This document shows, piece after piece, positions 63,001-64,000 of a stretch of DNA of 64,000 nt. Every line of letters begins with the position of its first letter. The stretch's first letter is position 1. The notes under the pieces were generated by a model. That model did not search any database and was not told the origin of the DNA. It worked only from the letters and a program-made list of their open reading frames with translations. Source of the DNA: Sanderia malayensis (taxonomy: Eukaryota > Cnidaria > Scyphozoa > Semaeostomeae > Pelagiidae); assembly GCA_013076295.1 (NCBI GenBank), contig RQOL01000374.1:4454743-4518742 (forward strand), written 5' to 3'. The translations under genes and the position numbers were made by a program.

Positions 63001-64000
63001 GAATGCAGCGCACGAAGTGCCCCAACCACAGAGGCGAGCATAGCGAGCTAACCTATTGCACCTGAGGTTGCAAGGGGCATGAGCGGGAGCGAATGCAGCG
63101 TACAAAGTGCGCCAACCACAGAGGTGAGTGTAGCGAGCTAACCTATTGCACATGGGGTTGCATGGGGCTTGAGCATTAGCGAATGCAGCACACGTGGTGG
63201 CCAGCCACAGATGCGAGCATAGTGAGCTAACCCATTCCACGTGAGGTTGCAAGGGGCATGAGCGGTAATGAATGCAGCGCATGAAGTGCGCAACAAGATT
63301 AAGTTTTTCTCACTTGCCCCCCTCTGGGAAGCAGGCGAACGCGAGCGCACCCGGCTAGTGTGACACTGTAATGTTTGTTGCCTTGTGACAAGATTGCATT
63401 GTTGGTTTTTAACTATGTAGCACGAGTTCTGGAATTTGTGAAATTGTACATTGTACATTCAGTTTGATATGAAAAATTGGGTATACTTCTGAAGGAAAGG
63501 TAAAAAATGGCTATACCTTGAGCTAAAGCTCTGTCCAAGTTGTGACCAATTTTTTTTATTTCTGCCAACTCAGGAGCTCGTATAAGAACTTCCCCTGCAA
63601 ATCTCCGATAACAATCTCTACTTTTCTTAAAATGCCAAAAGGATGGACCGGGAAGTTCAGGATTCTTTCCACGGCTGTCTACCAATGCCAGGTTTGAATA
63701 AGTTGTATCCTTCAACCAAGGCCCTTCACAAGTTTCAAATGTTGTGTCTACGGTAAGAATAGAATCTCCTAGGATGCAAAATCGATGCATGTCTTGCAGC
63801 ATTTGCGGGGTGAAATTTGTAGTGGAGTATTGTTGAGGTTCAAACATAACTGATTTTATTAAACTTCCCTCCATTCTTAATGACCTCAAAATGCTTTCTG
63901 CTTCAGAGAACTCTGTCTTTGTTGATGCTGAATTTGTAAATTTTCTGTTAGCAATTTCTTTGCGGCACTTTACTGTCTCACTGACTGTGGAAGTCGCTCG
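24086..64000 (-). CDS. MULE-like transposase gene split by a 37-kb intron insert
   Basis: A minus-strand spliced gene. The first visible exon runs from the window edge to 63517 and has [20 protein letters not shown], the first catalytic Asp region of a MULE-type domain, then [20 protein letters not shown]. It ends at GCTCAAG|GTATAG. The next exon starts at 25965 after TTTCTCAG and reads [20 protein letters not shown], in matching phase (1). The exon continues to about 25407 through [17 protein letters not shown], after a frame change near 25760. A last exon (24460-24086) has a Cys pair ([20 protein letters not shown]) and ends at TAA. The intron at 63516-25966 is 37.5 kb. Subtracting the Helitron array leaves 317 bp. 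A hAT remnant lies between the last two exons. The frame change near 25760 suggests decay. The 5' part is outside the window. Confidence 0.6.
24609..25377 (+). mobile_element. hAT deletion derivative with hAT C-terminal remnant
   Basis: Ends CAGGGATGTGCC (from 24609) and GGCACATCACTG (to 25377) form a near-perfect inverted repeat, one mismatch in 12. Flanking 8-mers GTCATACC (24601-24608) and GTCACACC (25378-25385) are a one-mismatch TSD. Inside, 24750-24917 reads [20 protein letters not shown], the hAT C-terminal dimerisation motif, in plus orientation, followed by a short tail. The catalytic domain is absent, so it is a non-autonomous relic. It sits between two exons of the MULE-like gene. 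Confidence 0.8.
27541..28493 (+). repeat. 14-bp minisatellite, about 68 copies
   Basis: Tandem GGGTATGTATTGTA with scattered variants (GGGTAGG, GGGGTATG, GTGTTGTATTGTATG). Since 3 x 14 = 42, every frame can stay open, which creates long false reading frames with a 14-residue period. Confidence 0.95.
28680..29180 (+). repeat. 89-bp tandem repeat with hairpin
   Basis: The unit has GGCATGAGCG..GAATGCAG, then GCGCACGAAGTGCGC (6-bp stem, GAA loop), then CAACCACAGGCGAGCGCAGC and TAACCCATTG..GGGGTTGAAAG. The spacing of 89 bp is clear at 28959, 29048 and 29136. The same repeat is at 31530-31961, 33086-33220, 35468-35975, 38500-38790, 42000-42260, 43085-43505 and 63001-63300, and reversed at 800-1080 and 16190-16355. 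Confidence 0.9.
30649..31158 (+). repeat. 14-bp minisatellite in unit 2
   Basis: Same GGGTATGTATTGTA unit, about 36 copies. Several copies are shortened by 1 bp, unlike the array in unit 1. Confidence 0.95.
32373..32998 (+). repeat. 14-bp minisatellite, second array of unit 2
   Basis: About 45 copies. The left end has the variant GGGTATGTATAGTA, found at the start of every array, which marks a fixed array beginning. Confidence 0.95.
33001..33085 (+). repeat. TATG microsatellite
   Basis: About 21 copies of TATG, the longest of at least ten such runs in the array (others include 28612-28640, 31290-31360, 31467-31533, 38262-38336 and 41051-41094). They always lie next to the minisatellite or a 3'-end remnant. 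Confidence 0.95.
33279..36030 (+). mobile_element. Helitron-like unit 3, divergent core
   Basis: The core (33279-34730) is clearly related but differs from the other units throughout. It has GAACAATG repeats in place of CTATTGTTT blocks and an extra segment of about 34100-34480. The minisatellite (34733-35282) and 89-bp part (35468-35975) are close to those of the neighbours. It ends CCCCGGCTAG (36021-36030). Confidence 0.55.
34733..35282 (+). repeat. 14-bp minisatellite in unit 3
   Basis: About 39 copies of GGGTATGTATTGTA, with variants GGGTTTG and GGTATTA in the left half. Confidence 0.95.
36031..38830 (+). mobile_element. Helitron-like unit 4
   Basis: A 2,800-bp unit whose core (36031-37420) is nearly identical to that of unit 2 over about 1.3 kb. 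Minisatellite 37426-38130, two TATG-flanked 3'-end remnants (about 38205-38250 and 38390-38440), 89-bp repeats, end CCCCGGCTAG (38821-38830). Confidence 0.6.
37426..38130 (+). repeat. 14-bp minisatellite in unit 4
   Basis: About 50 copies, several 1 bp short. Flanked left by the conserved TACGTCGTAGTGTG and right by a TATG run. Confidence 0.95.
38831..41199 (+). mobile_element. Helitron-like unit 5
   Basis: A core close to units 2 and 4 (38831-40220), minisatellite 40237-41042, TATG run 41051-41094, then one partial 89-bp repeat and the alternative 3' end GATGACCCCTAG (41188-41199), directly followed by the next TC. Confidence 0.6.
40237..41042 (+). repeat. 14-bp minisatellite in unit 5
   Basis: About 57 copies, with GGATATG and GGGTTATT variants. 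A higher-order pattern of about 5-6 units recurs near 40780-41030. Confidence 0.95.
41200..42313 (+). mobile_element. Helitron-like unit 6, short type without minisatellite
   Basis: Shares the first 0.5 kb of the core with the longer units, then follows the shorter form also seen at 1-1554, with GGCCTAATGTAAACAAGCCC (about 41908-41930). Two to three 89-bp repeats follow (about 42000-42260). It ends CCCCCGGCTAG (CTAG 42310-42313). Confidence 0.6.
42314..43505 (+). mobile_element. Helitron-like unit 7, left part
   Basis: Same short type as unit 6, with 89-bp repeats from about 43085. Interrupted after GAATGCAG (43498-43505) by the KDZ transposon. The unit resumes at 63001-63358, where the GAATGCAG is repeated and the sequence continues in register (CGCACGAAGTGC). 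Confidence 0.65.
43506..43690 (+). repeat. Left terminal inverted repeat of KDZ transposon
   Basis: Starts GAGGTATAATGTAGGTG and is about 90% identical to the reverse complement of 62815-63000. Shared stretches include GGACCATGGCTTTTCCTCAT and GGCAGTTTCTGCGAAGGAGC. Small reading frames at the two ends look alike only because of this repeat. Confidence 0.9.
43809..51207 (+). CDS. Nine-exon gene of unknown function inside KDZ transposon
   Basis: Exons 43809-44057, 44642-44713, 44857-44932, 45045-45128, 45416-45559, 45592-45761, 46162-46328, 50377-50524 and 51079-51207 all have GT donors and AG acceptors, and their phases join without a stop, giving about 412 residues. The start is the first ATG after the left terminal repeat. 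Visible features are an acidic, Ser/Glu-rich N-terminus ([19 protein letters not shown]), a basic patch ([17 protein letters not shown]), a compact central region with [20 protein letters not shown] and [15 protein letters not shown], a helical stretch ([19 protein letters not shown]), and a C-terminus with [20 protein letters not shown] ending LHNPAYK. I recognise no known domain. Reading through the sixth donor would give an alternative stop at 45855. It looks intact while the transposase is broken. A LINE lies in intron 7. A DNA-binding or accessory role in transposition is a guess. Confidence 0.65.
44350..44392. repeat. Perfect 17-bp inverted repeat in intron 1
   Basis: GGTTAGTTGTTAGTTGT (44350-44366) and its exact complement (44376-44392) are separated by 9 bp. 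Each arm contains a repeated TTAGTTG motif. It lies in the first intron of the plus-strand gene. Confidence 0.8.
46480..50210 (+). mobile_element. LINE (CR1/L2-like non-LTR retrotransposon)
   Basis: Runs from about the T-rich stretch at 46495-46510 to an ATT microsatellite tail (about 50184-50210). One long reading frame is followed by an AT-rich 3' UTR with a partial internal duplication (TTAATGTAGTTATTAT at about 49940 and 50078). The 5' edge is uncertain. A microsatellite tail instead of poly(A) is usual for CR1/L2. It sits in the sense direction inside intron 7 of the nine-exon gene. Without it that intron would be about 0.3 kb. Confidence 0.8.
46541..49864 (+). CDS. LINE polyprotein: zinc motif, endonuclease, reverse transcriptase
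   Basis: 1107 residues, uninterrupted. A LINE-type leader [14 protein letters not shown] (about residues 77-90) is followed by a PHD-like Cys/His cluster ([12 protein letters not shown]...CRSC, about 110-140). The apurinic-type endonuclease has HQNIRGL (about 170), LSLSETHL (catalytic Glu about 201), [26 protein letters not shown] (about 309) and LSDHELIG (catalytic Asp-His about 374). The reverse transcriptase has [42 protein letters not shown] (first catalytic Asp about 750), [22 protein letters not shown] (catalytic Asp pair about 840) and YKYLGVTLD. All expected catalytic residues are present, so the copy may be recent or still able to move. The true start may be a later Met such as the one just before [10 protein letters not shown]. 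The clade (CR1/L2) is judged from layout. Confidence 0.9.
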   Translation: MALCAVVCFFALVLSTFQVRKFAFCSSDSFYIYLNNAVDSLVIKESYICSSIWINRQDKLFQARPTRNKSTLMVQILILLCGDIETCTGPAMKCGYRMKAVRKNQSRISCTSCKLLHHIKCMDNETEALCRSCLSKSVEVHTGEIVTVNQDQYELPELTDLLARKGLKILHQNIRGLLTHKQNLCHILGDFKGIHILSLSETHLAADEEAEAQIIGYDFLGKPRISGQGGGVGIYISQSVPFQRRLDLEDDNIECIWIEILFPKSKGFLIGVIYRPPDSSKHLPETFNETFESMLSKVISEDKECILTGDINCNYLERSDHKELKAIFSSFNLKQLISSPTRITKESKTLIDVICCNETQNISLVKVIPAGLSDHELIGCSRKMHNVKLQSKTITCHNYSNYSPNLLCDDLKTANFEDVFRATSANHAWLYLKQILVFYFNKHAPLTTKRVKGKLSPWLTTEEKIHMNIRDNLLRKARRSNQEIDWSSYKNQHNLVTGLVKKCKNRFHKDLLKENAKSPSKFWATIKKLYPTKKTAPSAGSAFEINGSKTTDNGTTANTLCSYFSNVANSLKSKSFPLRVFTWMKPTENILAPLCSEKFSLKEVSEADVYKELKNLERKKATGLDNLPPGLLKDIAPILTKPLTHVINLSFKMGIVPADWKEAKVVPVYKSGPRSQVDNYRPISILPTLSKILEKLFHKQLMNHLERNALLFNYQFGFRTKRSTEQAVIYFLDHIRRGADKGQLTGALFIDLSKAFDTISHSVLLSKLQAYGVRDNELDWLTDYLFNRKQTVPYKETFSNSCPVYTGVPQGSIICPLLFLIQFNDAHRSLKHTNIVTYADDTVIFTSSSDIKIIESHLNQDVNNLATWFSKNELIMNLKKGKTETMLFGTVKRLNKFKERRLNIISGETPINCTTEYKYLGVTLDPSLTMDAHIDITCKKAAGRVNLLMRIRNSIDTPTAIVIYNAMIMPLFTYCGSVGLGWSESKLKCLRSIEKQSMNIIKSKCPPKTDLRVPHIENQMKKSVCKFVFDCLQKNVCEPFKDYFERAKHEKCTRNNNYTAKLPRMETKIGQKCITYAGGRIFNDLPLEARKIQSRIVFTSFLNEHFR
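51208..53701. other. Intergenic space between the two KDZ-transposon genes
   Basis: AT-rich and without a supportable gene. About 52675-53115 contains several GAGCGCCCC/AAACGCCCCC motifs and ends CATTTACGG, resembling a degraded relative of the foldback MITE family seen at 19168. About 53250-53290 has TACCGTAAGCCC in the opposite sense. Transcripts of both genes should end here, and AATAAA occurs at about 51888. Confidence 0.4.
53702..58279 (-). pseudogene. KDZ transposase (HMGXB3/Dileera-like), spliced, two stops
   Basis: Exons on the minus strand: 58279-57878, 57568-57419, about 57217-57118, 56943-56848, 56763-56729, 56563-56089, 55977-55839, 55743-55465, 55308-54647, 54518-54435, 54252-54130 and a last exon ending at 53702. 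Phases agree across almost all junctions. Diagnostic segments are [20 protein letters not shown] (SWIM-like zinc cluster, about 56450), [35 protein letters not shown] (about 55590), [34 protein letters not shown] (catalytic Asp expected) and [20 protein letters not shown] (catalytic Glu expected). Two in-frame stops at 54743-54741 and 54728-54726 and a last junction that does not fit in phase make it non-functional as read. The true 5' exon is unclear because TGA precedes 58279. Conservation of splice sites suggests loss was recent. Confidence 0.7.
58911..61668. repeat. 1.38-kb direct tandem duplication
   Basis: Copy 1 (about 58911-60283) and copy 2 (about 60284-61668) match almost base for base. 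Predicted proteins in the two copies differ at only two or three positions. The main length difference is two extra TAATAC hexamers in copy 2 (offset rises from 1373 to 1385). The breakpoint carries ACCAACAAGAAAA at both copy starts. Confidence 0.85.
59162..59240. repeat. TAATAC hexamer array
   Basis: A run of CTAATA/TAATAC. The same array is at about 60537-60615, and in reverse complement at about 62218-62290, one per arm or copy of the foldback element. Confidence 0.85.
61165..62168 (+). pseudogene. HEEADTK-family transposon protein, 5'-truncated, one frameshift
   Basis: The reading frame has [57 protein letters not shown] and [15 protein letters not shown]. After a frame change at an A8 run (about 61584-61591) it continues as [19 protein letters not shown], a VCVLYGNKR segment, [20 protein letters not shown], and an acidic end at TGA (62166-62168). 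This order is familiar from an animal transposon-derived family that has SxHEEADT and LHAxTGxD motifs and a late YGxxxxxVNxxR block. Its biochemical role is not established. Here the N-terminal half is missing. Copies of the same parts occur at 59780-60304 (plus, core) and at 59796-59347 and 61181-60732 (minus, C-terminal part), created by the inverted and tandem duplications. Confidence 0.6.
62815..63000 (-). repeat. Right terminal inverted repeat of KDZ transposon
   Basis: Ends CACCTACATCATACCT at 63000, the inverse of the left end apart from the extra outermost G on the left. See the left-repeat entry for the pairing. Confidence 0.9.
63001..63358 (+). mobile_element. Helitron-like unit 7, right part and array end
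   Basis: Starts with the second GAATGCAG TSD copy and continues the 89-bp repeat, with about three degenerate copies. It ends GAGCGCACCCGGCTAG|T at 63358, the right end of the whole array. Confidence 0.65.
63359..63510. other. Right remnant of the MULE-like gene's intron
   Basis: Native intron sequence between the array end (63358) and the donor at 63511-63516. It pairs with 25966-26124 on the other side of the array. Together they make about 317 bp, an ordinary intron length. Confidence 0.55.
63517..64000 (-). CDS. MULE-like exon with VDTTF motif, cut by window end
   Basis: Open from the window edge to a GTATAG donor at 63511-63516. Key residues are VDTTFE (catalytic Asp expected), [30 protein letters not shown] and DRALAQ at the splice. 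It belongs with the exons at 25965-24086 (see the whole-gene entry). Confidence 0.6.

Larger units (their letters stand above)
26125..63358 (+). mobile_element. Tandem array of Helitron-like units (37 kb, with nested elements)
   Basis: The array begins A|TCTAATATA (A at 26124) and ends CCCGGCTAG|T (CTAG 63355-63358, T 63359). These are Helitron-type ends in an A|T target. Internal junctions read CTAG|TCTAATATTACTATT at 29239/29240, 36030/36031, 38830/38831, 41199/41200 and 42313/42314, with a degraded CAAG|TC at 33278/33279. Units are 1.1-3.1 kb: a 5' core of about 1.4 kb, a 14-bp minisatellite, TATG arrays, 89-bp repeats and a GC-rich 3' end. No RepHel protein is encoded. The array occupies an intron of the MULE-like gene and is itself interrupted by the KDZ transposon at 43506-63000. 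Confidence 0.65.

Overview
This window looks like a repeat-dense region of an animal genome, most likely a cnidarian (coral or sea anemone). That placement is an inference. It rests on AT-rich DNA, spliced transposase genes, and a mix of KDZ-type, PIF/Harbinger, hAT/ZMYM-like, MULE-like and LINE sequences of the kind common in cnidarians. I found no single-copy host gene, rRNA, CRISPR array or bacterial-style operon. Almost every gene-like stretch is transposase-derived.

Layout, left to right. 1-1731: Helitron-like units, mostly on the minus strand. 1958-2315: a 358-bp hAT-type MITE with an 8-bp target-site duplication (TSD). 2958-6324: a 3.4-kb hAT element with a decayed ZMYM/hAT transposase. 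6614-15484 (minus): exons of a decayed KDZ (Kyakuja-like) transposase, interrupted by a tRNA-derived SINE. 16130-16977: reversed Helitron-like units. 17410-18790: a decayed PIF/Harbinger transposase and its Myb-like partner. 19075-21258: an integrase-core gene broken by a foldback MITE and a LINE fragment. 21846-23480 (minus): a decayed HECT E3-like gene. 24086 to the window end (minus): a MULE-like transposase gene whose intron holds the remaining 37 kb.

That intron insert (26125-63358) is a head-to-tail array of Helitron-like units. The array starts A|TC and ends CTAG|T, and its unit junctions read CTAG|TC. Units carry a conserved 5' core, a 14-bp minisatellite, TATG microsatellites and an 89-bp tandem repeat that contains a short hairpin.

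Inside the last unit sits a 19.5-kb KDZ-type DNA transposon (43506-63000). It has about 185-bp terminal inverted repeats and an 8-bp TSD, GAATGCAG. It holds two spliced genes. One, on the plus strand, is a nine-exon gene of unknown function with all splice phases intact (43809-51207). The other, on the minus strand, is an HMGXB3/Dileera-like KDZ transposase with two in-frame stops (53702-58279). An apparently intact LINE (46541-49864) lies in an intron of the plus-strand gene. A foldback element with 1-kb arms and an internal 1.4-kb duplication (58744-62717) lies near the right end.

The nesting gives a relative age order: MULE-like gene first, then the Helitron array in its intron, then the KDZ transposon in the array, then the LINE and foldback element inside the KDZ transposon. 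The best candidate for something undescribed is the large KDZ transposon with its intact nine-exon companion gene.
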